Translations under genes and position numbers: made by a program
Source of the DNA: Polynucleobacter rarus
Lineage (GTDB): Bacteria; Pseudomonadota; Gammaproteobacteria; Burkholderiales; Burkholderiaceae
Assembly: GCF_003072505.1 (NCBI RefSeq)
Contig: NZ_NTGB01000001.1
Location: 2,947,071-3,009,055, forward strand
Length of the DNA: 61,985 nt
Direction of reading: 5' to 3'
Shown: positions 1-8,773 of the stretch, piece by piece
Layout of the letters: every line of letters starts with the position of its first letter
Position numbering within the stretch: the stretch's first letter is position 1
The notes under the pieces: generated by a model
Databases searched by the model: none
Told to the model about the DNA's origin: nothing
What the model saw: only the letters and a program-made list of their open reading frames with translations

Positions 1-36
1 GGTGATCAAGTAATCATGAGTGTAGTTGTGATTTAA
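1..36 (+). CDS. possible 3' end of an upstream gene (partial)
   Basis: Frame 1 reads eleven codons (GDQVIMSVVVI) and then a TAA stop. This could be the tail of a gene that starts before the window. The fragment is too short to recognise, and an open frame of this length can occur by chance. Confidence 0.25.
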   Translation, partial: GDQVIMSVVVI

Positions 37-400
37 GGATATTTAATGGTTGTTAAGACGCCTAGTTATCTTTACATAGATATACAAAATTAAAGGAGTA
101 AAACCTTAAATTAAAGTTGACAGTATGAAGCCCAACTCTTAATGGATTGAAGTTTAAGTGCATGAATTGAGACATACTTTAAAGTTTTAGGCATAAGGAG
201 GGCCATCCGATCCTATAGAATGAAACTACACGAAGATAGATGAAAAACTTAAACGTATTAACCTAATCATATAAGCTAAAGTTCGATACTCCCAAGCGCT
301 TAACCCCTAAATCTTTAAGGTTCATGCAAATAAGGGTTTGTCTTAATGACTGAACTAATTAATTAGTGATATGTTAACTAAAATTATTAGGAGGCACTTC
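37..400. other. AT-rich intergenic region before the PQQ dehydrogenase
   Basis: No reading frame of useful length, tRNA or clear hairpin with a T-tract is visible here. The stretch holds the 5' leader of the next gene and ends in a strong Shine-Dalgarno AGGAGG at 389-394. No convincing sigma-70 promoter could be fixed by eye. Confidence 0.5.
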
Positions 401-2158
401 ATGAGTATTTCTACCAGAAATCAAAGTTCTATATTTAAGGTATTTTTTCTAGCCATCTTTTTTATTGTTTCAAATGCGTCTGCGCAATTTAACATGACAG
501 TCAATGCAGATAGGCTCATCAATGCTGCCAATGAGCCCCAAAATTGGTTGTTAATGAACGGCAATTATGGTTCAACGCGTTATTCTAAGCTCACCCAAAT
601 TAACCGTCAAAATGTACAAAATTTAAGGATGGTTTGGGCTTTAGCTTTAGGTGGAATGCAAGACAATGGTGCAAATGGCCCTGAAAATGAGGTGAATCCA
701 TTAATTGATAACGGGTTCATGTATACAACAGATGGATGGGGTACCGTTTATAAAATTGATGCTCGAAATCAAAACTACGGAACTTTTGTTTGGGTGTGCG
801 ATCCAGGAGTTAGCCATAAAGGCAATGTTCCTCGTACGCGAGGAATTGCACTTTGGGAAAATTTGGTCATTGCTAATTTACCAGATGGTAGAGTCATTGC
901 AATTAACAGCGAAAACGGAGAAATTGTTTGGGATAAACAAATTGCTAAAAAAACCGAATTCGACAGAATGGAAAAGTTTTTTACTGCCCCTATCGTTGCT
1001 GACGGTAAAGTGCTAGTTCAAAATGGCGCAGGTGATGGTGGAACTAGGGGGTGGGTAGCAGCCTTAGATGCAAAAACAGGAAATGAATTATGGCGTTGGT
1101 ATGTAGTTCCTAAACCTGGAGATCCTGGAAGTGAAACTTGGAAAGATGATCATAACGCTTGGAAAACAGGTGGTGGTGGCATTTGGCAAACAGGTTCTTA
1201 TGACCCTGAATCAAAGCTCTACATCGTTGGTACTGGTAATCCCTATCCGATATATGATCCTCAATTTCGTCCCGGAGATAATCTCTATACTGATTCTGTA
1301 GTTGCATTAGACGTCAATACCGGAAAAATAAAGTGGCATTTTCAATATACTCCGAATGATTCATGGGATTACGATGAGGTTGGCATACACATGCTATACG
1401 ATACCAAAATCGATAATGAAAACCGTAAGGTCGTAGCGCATTTTGGAAGAAATGGTTTTTTCTATTTGCTAGATAGAGTGACTGGCAAATTTATAAAAGC
1501 TACCAAATATGTGAATGACTTAAATTGGACAGCTGGCATTCATCCCACCACTGGAAAACCATTAGAGTACAGTCCTAAATTAGATATTCAAATTTATAAT
1601 CCTCAGGCACGAGCTCTCCGGGGAGATGGTAAGAAAAGAGCATGTCCAACTTGGCATGGAGGGGTAGCGCATCAACCTACCGCTTTTAATCCCATTAAAA
1701 ATATTGCTTATGGAGTTGGAATTGAGGGTTGCTTTACTCAAAATGGTGCAGAAGTGAAATCAAAGTCTAAAGATGGCGATGTTGATATGAAAGCCAGTGA
1801 AAAAAGAGAGTATTCAAGTGACCTTTACTTTGGAGCTGTTACTGCTTTTGATACAAAAAATAATAAAGTATTAGCTAAAGCAGTTACCAATATAGAAATT
1901 CGATCTGGTGCAACTGTTACTGCTGGTGGAGTATTGTTTACAGCTTTACAAGATGGTTGGATTATTGCTTATAACGACGAAACCTTGGAAGAACTATGGC
2001 GGTTTAATGTTGGAACAACCCTAAAAGGTGCTCCAGTTACCTATTCAATTGGACCAAAACAATATTTAGCGGTTCAGTCTGGCGGTAGACATCTTCATCC
2101 AGTGAAATTCGATAAGTTAGAAAACTCCAGCTATTTATTCGTCTTTGCTTTAAATTAA
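401..2158 (+). CDS. PQQ-dependent alcohol dehydrogenase (quinoprotein), periplasmic
   Basis: This is a methanol/ethanol-type quinoprotein that oxidises an alcohol in the periplasm and passes electrons to a cytochrome c. The ATG at 401 is preferred over the one at 371 because AGGAGG lies 6 nt upstream and the signal peptide (hydrophobic core, then SNASA before Gln) then has normal length. Beta-propeller repeats with W-rich blades run through the protein. The metal/catalytic region has GTGNP and RPGDN, then PNDSWDYD, where Asp323 is the likely catalytic base and Asp325 sits two residues later. There is no CxxCH, so it carries no heme of its own. Only a single Cys (Cys133) stands where many family members have two adjacent cysteines. 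A small cytochrome c gene converges on it 19 nt downstream. The substrate is unknown. Confidence 0.93.
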   Translation: MSISTRNQSSIFKVFFLAIFFIVSNASAQFNMTVNADRLINAANEPQNWLLMNGNYGSTRYSKLTQINRQNVQNLRMVWALALGGMQDNGANGPENEVNPLIDNGFMYTTDGWGTVYKIDARNQNYGTFVWVCDPGVSHKGNVPRTRGIALWENLVIANLPDGRVIAINSENGEIVWDKQIAKKTEFDRMEKFFTAPIVADGKVLVQNGAGDGGTRGWVAALDAKTGNELWRWYVVPKPGDPGSETWKDDHNAWKTGGGGIWQTGSYDPESKLYIVGTGNPYPIYDPQFRPGDNLYTDSVVALDVNTGKIKWHFQYTPNDSWDYDEVGIHMLYDTKIDNENRKVVAHFGRNGFFYLLDRVTGKFIKATKYVNDLNWTAGIHPTTGKPLEYSPKLDIQIYNPQARALRGDGKKRACPTWHGGVAHQPTAFNPIKNIAYGVGIEGCFTQNGAEVKSKSKDGDVDMKASEKREYSSDLYFGAVTAFDTKNNKVLAKAVTNIEIRSGATVTAGGVLFTALQDGWIIAYNDETLEELWRFNVGTTLKGAPVTYSIGPKQYLAVQSGGRHLHPVKFDKLENSSYLFVFALN

Positions 2159-2177
2159 TTTTAGTTGAAAGTTTTTT

Positions 2178-2693
2178 TTACTGAGTTATGTGCTCACACA
2201 GGGGAAGTTTACTTCCCCAAAACTGAATACACTTTTCTTGATTCATAACTCCTTGTTTAATTACTTTTGCAAATAAAAAATCAACAATGGCTTCAATTTC
2301 TCGGTTTTGTAAAGTTGCTGGTGGGTCTGGCATAGGAGTTGCACTCATTTGAGACTTTAATAAGCCATAACATCTCCCATCACTGTATGCTAAGCGATCA
2401 AATGCTGGCATATTATTTCCAGGTCGTCCACACTTGATCGCAGTTATAACCATATCTCTATCTAAGGCTGACTCTCTCAAATTTGCACCATCAGGCATTT
2501 GATTATCTGTTTTACGACCATCTCCAGACCATCCATGGCAAGCTTGACAATTTCCTTTATTCAGAAATAAATCCATTCCATAGTCAATGGCACTATTGTC
2601 TACTGCATGCACTAAAGTGATTGAACAACTTAACCCGAAAATGACTATGTAGCTAATTATTTTTGATATATCTTTGCACTTTGGAATGAACAT
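2178..2693 (-). CDS. small periplasmic c-type cytochrome
   Basis: The 171-residue protein has a signal peptide (positively charged start, hydrophobic stretch, then VHA before Val) and a single heme site CQACH. A candidate axial Met lies in NNMPAF about 55 residues later. Two further Cys pairs (near GRCYG and in the tail KCIQFWGSKLPLC) may form disulfides. The start ATG is supported by AAGGAGA 6-8 nt upstream on the minus strand. Gene position, tail to tail with the heme-less PQQ dehydrogenase, suggests it is that enzyme's electron acceptor. This is inference, since the two are on opposite strands and not in one operon. Confidence 0.9.
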   Translation of the reverse strand: MFIPKCKDISKIISYIVIFGLSCSITLVHAVDNSAIDYGMDLFLNKGNCQACHGWSGDGRKTDNQMPDGANLRESALDRDMVITAIKCGRPGNNMPAFDRLAYSDGRCYGLLKSQMSATPMPDPPATLQNREIEAIVDFLFAKVIKQGVMNQEKCIQFWGSKLPLCEHITQ

Positions 2694-2806
2694 AAATTAT
2701 CTCCTTTTATTTTTAATTGTAAACGCTGTACATAACCTATTGTTAATTATGTATTTTATTTTGGTCTCCGATGAAGTGTGTAATAGGTGTGTATGATGAA
2801 AATAAA

Positions 2807-2842
2807 TGAAAAAAGACTTAGGGCTTTGGGTCCTAAGTCTTT
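2807..2842 (-). terminator. rho-independent terminator of the tRNA-Met gene
   Basis: An 11-bp perfect stem (AAAGACTTAGG at 2812-2822 with CCTAAGTCTTT at 2832-2842) and a 9-nt loop are followed, reading the minus strand, by a run of T residues. It sits 18 nt past the CCA end of the tRNA and points the right way to end its transcript. Confidence 0.85.
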
Positions 2843-2859
2843 GATTTAAATCATGAGTT

Positions 2860-2936
<77 letters not shown>

Positions 2937-2945
2937 GAACTTCGT

Positions 2946-2951
2946 ATTATA
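2946..2951 (-). promoter_or_regulatory. -10 box of the tRNA-Met promoter
   Basis: On the minus strand a perfect TATAAT lies 9 nt before the mature 5' end of the tRNA, the expected place for a tRNA promoter. The -35 region is poor (AGATTT-like at 17 nt). Confidence 0.5.
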
Positions 2952-3237
2952 CAACTAATTTTCGATATAAATCTACTCTTAGAATCGTTTTGTTCTAAAA
3001 GATTTTAAAAGAGGCTATTGGGCTTGTTTAATAAATGGTGTAAACCAATCGCTAATGATTTTTTCAAAGTAGGATTTGTGCAGTTATCTCTCCAGTTTTT
3101 TAAACTCTTTCAAATATCTTTAGCGTCTTTGAGGTATTTCATAGCAAGTTTATGCAATTAATTATAGTTTCAGCAACAACAATTGATAACTGTTGTGATA
3201 GCATAATTTGAAATAATTAAACAAATTTGGAGATAAG
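2952..3237. other. intergenic region between tRNA-Met and the sulfatase
   Basis: No intact gene is seen. On the minus strand, 3142 to 3005 reads as a 46-codon frame interrupted by one TGA, possibly a decayed gene fragment or chance. The leader of the sulfatase gene ends in GGAG at 3229-3232, 5 nt before its ATG. Confidence 0.4.
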
Positions 3238-4698
3238 ATGAAGCCACAAAATATGATTGTGATCCTGTCTGACGAGCATAATCGTAAAATTACCAAGTGT
3301 TATGGCCATGATCTTATTCAAACTCCAAATTTAGATCGTTTGGCAAAAGAAGGAACCCTTTTTACTTCTGCCTATACCAACTGCCCTATTTGTGTTCCAG
3401 CGAGAGCAAGTTTAGCCACCGGACGTTATGTTCATGATGTTCAGTGTTGGGATAATGCAATTGCCTACGAAGGAAATCCACTTTCATGGGGCCACCGTCT
3501 TATGTCAACGGGCCATCACGTTACTTCAATCGGCAAATTACATTACACCAAAAGTAATCCGAAAGTGAATGGATTTGATGAAGAAATTCTACCGATGCAT
3601 TTGGTTGAAGGTTTAGGGGATTTATTGGGTTTAATACGAGATGAATTACCAAGGAGGGCTGGTGCTTTAAATTTAGGACCAGAGTCCGGTCGAGGTGAAT
3701 CGGATTACACAAGATACGATCGTGATATTACGAGTGCAGCATGTAAATGGCTTTCAGAAAAAGCGGCAAATAAGCCCGAAAAGCCATGGGTACTTTACAT
3801 TGGTTTAGTAGCCCCTCATTTTCCATTAATAGCCCCTGCAGAGTTTTACGATATGTATGCCAATTTAGACCTTCCTTGGCCAAAATTGTATGGAGCCAAT
3901 GAGCGTCCACATCACCCATTTTTGGATGCAATGCGATCTTGTATGGTTTTCGATGAAGGATTTACTGATGATGATATGGTTCGTCGCGCTCTTACAGCAT
4001 ACTTTGGTTTAGTAAGCTTTTTAGATAATAATGTAGGCTTAATTATGAATGCTGTTCGAGATTTGGGCTTATCCGATGACACGCGTATTATTTATAGTTC
4101 TGATCATGGAGACAATTTAGGCGCTCGAGGTTTTTGGGGTAAATCAACGATGTATGAGGAGTCAGCAGGTATTCCTTTAATTTTTGCTGGTTCAGATGTT
4201 CCTAAGAATGCGGTGTGTGACACGCCAGTTACTTTAGTAGACCTATTTCCAACAATCTTAGAAGGGGTCGGCGAATTACCCCACGTCGATGATCAAGAAT
4301 TACCTGGAGAGTCATTATTTGCGATTGCTAATGGCTCAAAACGTAAAGCAAATATCTTGTCCGAGTACCACGCAGCAGGCGCGGCAACTGGTAGTTATAT
4401 GACCCGAGTTGGTCAATATAAATTGATGTATTACGTTGGTATGGAGCCAATGTTATTTGACTTAGAGCTTGATCCCGAAGAGTTGGTAAATATAGCAACA
4501 AACCCAGCTTATCAGGACGTTTTACAACAGTGTGAAATAGAATTACGAAAACTCGTTGATCCAGAAGCAGCAGATCATTCAGCGAAGGACGCACAGAGAA
4601 AAAAAATTGCTGAGAATGGTGGAAAAGAGGCTATCTTAGAGCGAGGAGGATTTAGATTTTCTCCACCCCCAGGCGTTAAACCAGCTCGATATAAGTAA
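3238..4698 (+). CDS. type I sulfatase family hydrolase
   Basis: This is a sulfatase or phosphonate monoester hydrolase of the alkaline-phosphatase superfamily. Near the N terminus Asp12-Glu13 begin the metal site. The motif C-V-P-A-R at Cys52 fits the formylglycine signature (C-x-P-x-R), so Cys52 should be oxidised to formylglycine in the mature enzyme. The second metal/substrate segment SDHGDNLGARGFWGKSTMYEES is typical of the family (residues about 287-308). No signal peptide is seen, so it is probably cytoplasmic. A Bug-type solute receptor follows after 6 nt, which suggests uptake and cleavage of an organic sulfate or phosphonate ester. The substrate cannot be read from the sequence, and no formylglycine-generating enzyme is in the window. 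Confidence 0.9.
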   Translation: MKPQNMIVILSDEHNRKITKCYGHDLIQTPNLDRLAKEGTLFTSAYTNCPICVPARASLATGRYVHDVQCWDNAIAYEGNPLSWGHRLMSTGHHVTSIGKLHYTKSNPKVNGFDEEILPMHLVEGLGDLLGLIRDELPRRAGALNLGPESGRGESDYTRYDRDITSAACKWLSEKAANKPEKPWVLYIGLVAPHFPLIAPAEFYDMYANLDLPWPKLYGANERPHHPFLDAMRSCMVFDEGFTDDDMVRRALTAYFGLVSFLDNNVGLIMNAVRDLGLSDDTRIIYSSDHGDNLGARGFWGKSTMYEESAGIPLIFAGSDVPKNAVCDTPVTLVDLFPTILEGVGELPHVDDQELPGESLFAIANGSKRKANILSEYHAAGAATGSYMTRVGQYKLMYYVGMEPMLFDLELDPEELVNIATNPAYQDVLQQCEIELRKLVDPEAADHSAKDAQRKKIAENGGKEAILERGGFRFSPPPGVKPARYK

Positions 4699-4704
4699 TC
4701 ATTA

Positions 4705-5664
4705 ATGCGCACGTTCCTCATTGCGATTCTCTTATTTGCGATGTCAGCCATGGCTCAAGGGCAGTCTTGGCCAAATAAACCAATTAAATTAATAGTTGGG
4801 ACTGCAAGTGGTGGTGGTCCTGATGCAATCGCTAGGGTAATTGCATCCAGAATGGGAGAGAGATTAGGCCAAACCGTTATCGTAGAGCTTAAGCCAGGCG
4901 GGAGTGGTCAAATTGCCTCAGAATATGTTGCATTAGCTCCAGCCGATGGGAACACTTGGCTTCTTACGACAACGATGATTCAGTCCATCATTCCTCAATT
5001 AAAAAAGCAGCTACCTTATGATCCCGTTAAGGATTTTTATCCGGTTTCACTCATTGGTACTACCGCCAACGTCCTAGTAGTTGGGAAGCATCTAGGGGTA
5101 AGTAATGCTAGTCAATTTGTGAGCCTAGTTAGAAGTAAACCTGGAAAATTGACCTTTGGTTCTGCAGGTGTTGGCTCTCCAGCACATTTAGCGGGTGAAT
5201 TATTTGCCACGAGTGTCGGTGTCCCAATGACACATATTTCGTACAAGGGAGCAACTCAGGCTTTAGTAGATATCGCAGGAGGGCAGGTGGATATGATTAT
5301 CACATCTCCTTCAGCAGCTAAAACCATTGCAAATGGTGGTAAGGTATTGGTATTGGCTACTACAGGGTTAAAGCGTGACCCTCTTAATCCCCAATTACAA
5401 GCCTTGAGTGAGGTGTTACCGGATTTTGAAATAACCCAGTGGTGGGGCTTGATGATTCGTAGCGGTACCCCTAAAAATATTTCAGATCGTATCTATTCAG
5501 AATTAGTTGCTACACTCAGTGAGACAAAAATTAAAGAGCAACTTGCAGCTCAAGGTGGTGTAGCTCAAGCAATGGAGTCGATTGTCTTTGGTAATTTTAT
5601 ACTCTCAGAACGTAATCGATATGCTGAAATTATACGCAAAGCGAATGTTACACCTGATAATTAG
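4705..5664 (+). CDS. Bug/TctC family periplasmic solute receptor
   Basis: A 319-residue extracytoplasmic solute receptor of the tripartite tricarboxylate transporter type. It has a short signal peptide (MRTFLIAILLFAMSAMAQG) and then the family start WPNKPIKLIVG with the glycine-rich turn GGGPDAIAR. The conserved central segment GSAGVGSPAHLAGELF and the ISYKGATQA loop bind a carboxylate ligand in characterised members. It starts 6 nt after the sulfatase, so the two are probably co-transcribed. No TctA/TctB membrane subunits are present in the window, as is usual for orphan Bug proteins of Burkholderiales. Confidence 0.93.
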   Translation: MRTFLIAILLFAMSAMAQGQSWPNKPIKLIVGTASGGGPDAIARVIASRMGERLGQTVIVELKPGGSGQIASEYVALAPADGNTWLLTTTMIQSIIPQLKKQLPYDPVKDFYPVSLIGTTANVLVVGKHLGVSNASQFVSLVRSKPGKLTFGSAGVGSPAHLAGELFATSVGVPMTHISYKGATQALVDIAGGQVDMIITSPSAAKTIANGGKVLVLATTGLKRDPLNPQLQALSEVLPDFEITQWWGLMIRSGTPKNISDRIYSELVATLSETKIKEQLAAQGGVAQAMESIVFGNFILSERNRYAEIIRKANVTPDN

Positions 5665-5691
5665 GATAGATCGACTTAGGATTAAAGATCA

Positions 5692-6291
5692 ATGCAACTG
5701 ATAGCCATTTCCGCAGGAAAAATTAAGAACCTCATCTCAGGGGAGAACCCATCTGATAAGGTCATTCCATCCGCAATTGGAAAATCTCCCATTAGCACTT
5801 TAGAATCTCCAAGTTCTGTGAGAGTTAGGTATTTAGGTATCGAATCTGATGAGCAAGCAGATTTGAGAGTTCACGGTGGGGAGGATAAAGCGATCTATGC
5901 TTATCCATTGGAGCATTATCCGTTTTGGGATGAACAGCGTTCTAGTATTTCAAGTAATGTTTCTGGCCTTACTTTTGGTGCAATGGGCGAAAACTTAACA
6001 ATAAGTGGGTTTAGCGAAGAGGAAGTTTATGTTGGAGACCGTTGGAGTATTGGAGAGGTTCTATTAGAGGTCGTAAAATTTAGGGAGCCATGTTTTAAAT
6101 TTAATATCAAAATGGGCTGGTCTGGCGCTGCAAAAGCAATGATAGCCAGTGGCTTCTCTGGGTGGTACTTAAGAGTGATTCAAACCGGAAACATTGTTGC
6201 AGGTGAAACAATCAATGTCATACCTGGCACAAGAGGGCTATCAATTAAACAACAAGCGCAAAAGTATTACAGTGAGCCTAAAAAAAAGTAA
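5692..6291 (+). CDS. MOSC domain protein (YiiM-like)
   Basis: The 199-residue protein matches the MOSC fold of YiiM, a molybdenum-cofactor sulfurase C-terminal domain linked to detoxification of N-hydroxylated bases. The LRVHGGEDKAIYAYP segment and the conserved Cys in FREPCFKFNIKMG, the presumed Mo-cofactor ligand, are visible. It lies 27 nt after the Bug gene on the same strand and may share its transcript, though the Shine-Dalgarno sequence is weak. A moaC gene for cofactor synthesis lies at 43568-44038 in this window. Confidence 0.88.
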   Translation: MQLIAISAGKIKNLISGENPSDKVIPSAIGKSPISTLESPSSVRVRYLGIESDEQADLRVHGGEDKAIYAYPLEHYPFWDEQRSSISSNVSGLTFGAMGENLTISGFSEEEVYVGDRWSIGEVLLEVVKFREPCFKFNIKMGWSGAAKAMIASGFSGWYLRVIQTGNIVAGETINVIPGTRGLSIKQQAQKYYSEPKKK

Positions 6292-6313
6292 AAGCCCAAT
6301 TAAAAAATTTTCA

Positions 6314-7138
6314 CTAATTCAACTTTGCTAAAAATTGTCGAACAAGATTTACACAAGCTTCGACGTGAGTTAGATGAATCATGTGGAAATCAGATTCAAT
6401 GATGCCAATTTCTAACTGCGGGATTTGCTCTTGTAAAATTTCTAATTGCTTAGGGTCAGTGATGGGGCCATTACTTGGCATAACCGCAAGTGTTGGACAT
6501 TGGATATTTTTTAAGAACTCAGTTGCATTGGCAGAATTTACAAGATCAGAGTATTGAATCAGAACCTCTGGAGCACTTTTTGAAAACTCATCTACATACC
6601 ACTCTAATAATTTGGGGTTCGTATTGGGTGGAAATCTTGCCAAGACACTCGTTTGATAGACCCATTCTTTAATGCCCATCTTGTGCATTGCTTCTAGCCT
6701 AGAACTAAAACCTAAGGAGTACTTACTCTTCATAGCCTGGTTAATAAAGACAGGCGTAGACACTAGTGCAAGAGCTTTAACTAAGTTTGGATGAGTCGCA
6801 GCTAGGATAATACCTAGGATTCCACCCATCGATTCGCCGCAAAATAAAATTGGGCCGCAATTCAGCTCATTAATAACTTGAACTAAATCTCTGATGCAAT
6901 TCTCAATTTGTATATCTTGACTTGGGTTTTGAATCGAACTAGATTGACCCAGTCCCCTCATATCCACTCTCACGACACGATAATCTCTGGCGAGCAATGG
7001 AATCCATTGATACCAAAAAGCACCACTACGACCATTACCATGCTGAAGAAATAGTGTCGGGCGTTCATCCCATGGATTCGTGAAATCATCAATTTGATAA
7101 TGAATTTGTATATCGTTACTGACTGATAAAAAAGGCAT
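6314..7138 (-). CDS. alpha/beta hydrolase
   Basis: A 274-residue alpha/beta-hydrolase of the ester/lactone hydrolase type. The oxyanion region reads LQHGNGRSGAFW. The nucleophile elbow is GESMG, the acid probably lies near PSNGPITDPKQ, and the catalytic His is in FHMIHLTH near the C terminus. There is no signal peptide, so it is cytoplasmic. It begins 3 nt after a Bug receptor gene on the same strand, and the pair probably takes up and hydrolyses one compound. 3-Oxoadipate enol-lactonase-like activity is one possibility. The precise substrate is unknown. Confidence 0.88.
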   Translation of the reverse strand: MPFLSVSNDIQIHYQIDDFTNPWDERPTLFLQHGNGRSGAFWYQWIPLLARDYRVVRVDMRGLGQSSSIQNPSQDIQIENCIRDLVQVINELNCGPILFCGESMGGILGIILAATHPNLVKALALVSTPVFINQAMKSKYSLGFSSRLEAMHKMGIKEWVYQTSVLARFPPNTNPKLLEWYVDEFSKSAPEVLIQYSDLVNSANATEFLKNIQCPTLAVMPSNGPITDPKQLEILQEQIPQLEIGIIESDFHMIHLTHVEACVNLVRQFLAKLN

Positions 7139-7141
7139 AAC

Positions 7142-8137
7142 TTAGTCCAATTCGAGGTGAATCTTTTTTGATAATTGTAGCCAACGGTTTTTATCAGCGA
7201 TAAAAAAATCTTTAAATTCGTTCGGAGTACTTGCAATGGGGATTGCTCCATCTTGGCTAAGTCTGGCTAGAATGTCAGGATTTTGAATTACCTTTTTAAT
7301 TGCTTCAGATAATTTATTCACAATCATCTTAGGAGTTTTCTCAGGTAAAAAAACGCCGTACCAACCAACAACTTCCATATTTGGATAACCTAACTCAATT
7401 AAAGTTGGGACGTCTGGAAGGGCGTTAGAACGTTGTGCAGTAGTCACAGCTAAGACATTTAATTTTTTACTTTTAATTAAACTGGAACTGGCAAGCAGGT
7501 TATTTAACATGAGATCCACATTCCCACCCAGTAGATCATTATTCGCAGGAGCGGCTCCTTTATAGGGGACATGGATAGTTTGTAAGCCTAAACGATCATT
7601 AATTAATTCCATTCCTAGATGAGGGCCACTCCCATTACCGGAGGATGCATAGCTTAATTTGCCAGGGTATTTTTTGGCATATTCGTAAAATTGTTTAAAA
7701 GTTTTTAATTCCGACTGAGAGCCAGTCGTTAATAAATAGGGGTACTTAGCTACTAAACTCACTGGAGCAAAATCTTTATCTACATCAAAAGGCAACTTTT
7801 TGCTGAAGGCGGGTGAGATGGCAAATGATGCAATTGTCATAAGAATGGTATTACCATCTGGCGGGGCTAGAGCAACAAATTGAGCGCCAATAATGCCGTT
7901 GGCACCAGGCTTATTTTCAACATATACAGTTTGATTTAGTACTTTACTCAGTTCAATACTAATGGTTCTAGCTAGTGCATCCGTCCCACCGCCTGCTGGA
8001 AAAGGAACAATAAGTTTGATTGTTTGGTTCGGCCAAGTTTGACTATAAGAATTAATCGGAAAAACAAACAACAAGCTTGAAATAAACAAAATCTTACTTG
8101 AGAAGCCTAGAAAGCTTTTGTTGAAAAATAAATTCAT
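7142..8137 (-). CDS. Bug/TctC family periplasmic solute receptor
   Basis: This second Bug receptor has a signal peptide ending near INSYS before QTWPNQ, followed by the family hallmarks TIKLIVPFPAGGGTDALAR, the middle motif SSGNGSGPHLGMELI and the VPYKGAAPANNDLL loop. The ATG at 8137 is chosen; an upstream in-frame TTG at 8155 is also possible, and neither has a good Shine-Dalgarno sequence. It is followed after 3 nt by an alpha/beta hydrolase and is transcribed divergently from the exbD-tonB island. Confidence 0.92.
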   Translation of the reverse strand: MNLFFNKSFLGFSSKILFISSLLFVFPINSYSQTWPNQTIKLIVPFPAGGGTDALARTISIELSKVLNQTVYVENKPGANGIIGAQFVALAPPDGNTILMTIASFAISPAFSKKLPFDVDKDFAPVSLVAKYPYLLTTGSQSELKTFKQFYEYAKKYPGKLSYASSGNGSGPHLGMELINDRLGLQTIHVPYKGAAPANNDLLGGNVDLMLNNLLASSSLIKSKKLNVLAVTTAQRSNALPDVPTLIELGYPNMEVVGWYGVFLPEKTPKMIVNKLSEAIKKVIQNPDILARLSQDGAIPIASTPNEFKDFFIADKNRWLQLSKKIHLELD

Positions 8138-8354
8138 AATGAAATGTGCATTCAAAAAAGAATGAGGTTAGGTGAATAGGTGATCAGTGAGTTCTGATTT
8201 TAAGTGATTTATTTTTTTTGAAGAAAAAATCAAAGATTACAAATTTATTTAAAAATAAAGAAGTTTTAGTTAAAAGCCAAATCTTCATAAAAGCAAAACA
8301 ATTCTGATAAAAATTTGAAACCTCTCAGTAATATTTGGCAATTAAATTACTGAT

Positions 8355-8771
8355 ATGAAAAGATTTGCCGAAACAACCAGAAAAAAATCCCGAATTGAGA
8401 TCATTCCAATGATTGATGTCATGATGTTTCTATTGGTATTTTTCGTCTTAATTAGCCTTAACGTCATACCTGCTCTAGGCCTTAAAACAAAGCTTCCCAG
8501 CTCTACTTCAGCCACCCAAGAGAACCCTCCAAAAAGAATCATCGTGACCTTGATGCGTGATGGAACCGTTCAAGCAGACGGTCAATCTTTAGGAAATCTA
8601 GAAGAACTTACTAAAGTCATCAATCTAAAAAAACAAGAATATGCAAATAACTACACAGTAGTTATTCAAGGTGATGAGGCGGCTTCAATGCAAAGCCTGA
8701 TTGATGTAATGGATATATTGAAAAAAAATAATGTTGAATCAATGACAATCTCAGCGAAAAGAAAAGTATAA
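8355..8771 (+). CDS. exbD: ExbD/TolR family biopolymer transport protein
   Basis: The 138-residue protein has a short cytoplasmic N terminus, a single membrane helix at about residues 17-37 and a periplasmic domain. The helix region reads IEIIPMIDVMMFLLVFFV and contains the conserved Asp that carries the proton path. It would form the energiser with the ExbB-like protein at 11967 and drive the TonB at 8774. It is the first gene of a compact plus-strand cluster; tonB follows after 2 nt. The start has no visible Shine-Dalgarno sequence. Confidence 0.93.
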   Translation: MKRFAETTRKKSRIEIIPMIDVMMFLLVFFVLISLNVIPALGLKTKLPSSTSATQENPPKRIIVTLMRDGTVQADGQSLGNLEELTKVINLKKQEYANNYTVVIQGDEAASMQSLIDVMDILKKNNVESMTISAKRKV

Positions 8772-8773
8772 AT

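Noticed and set aside
8205..8240. AT-rich imperfect hairpin between the Bug receptor and exbD
   Set aside because: It lies between divergent genes where no terminator is expected and consists only of A/T runs.
8158..8354. Fur box before the exbD-tonB island
   Set aside because: No 19-bp match comparable to the one before feoA could be found, so iron control is not claimed.
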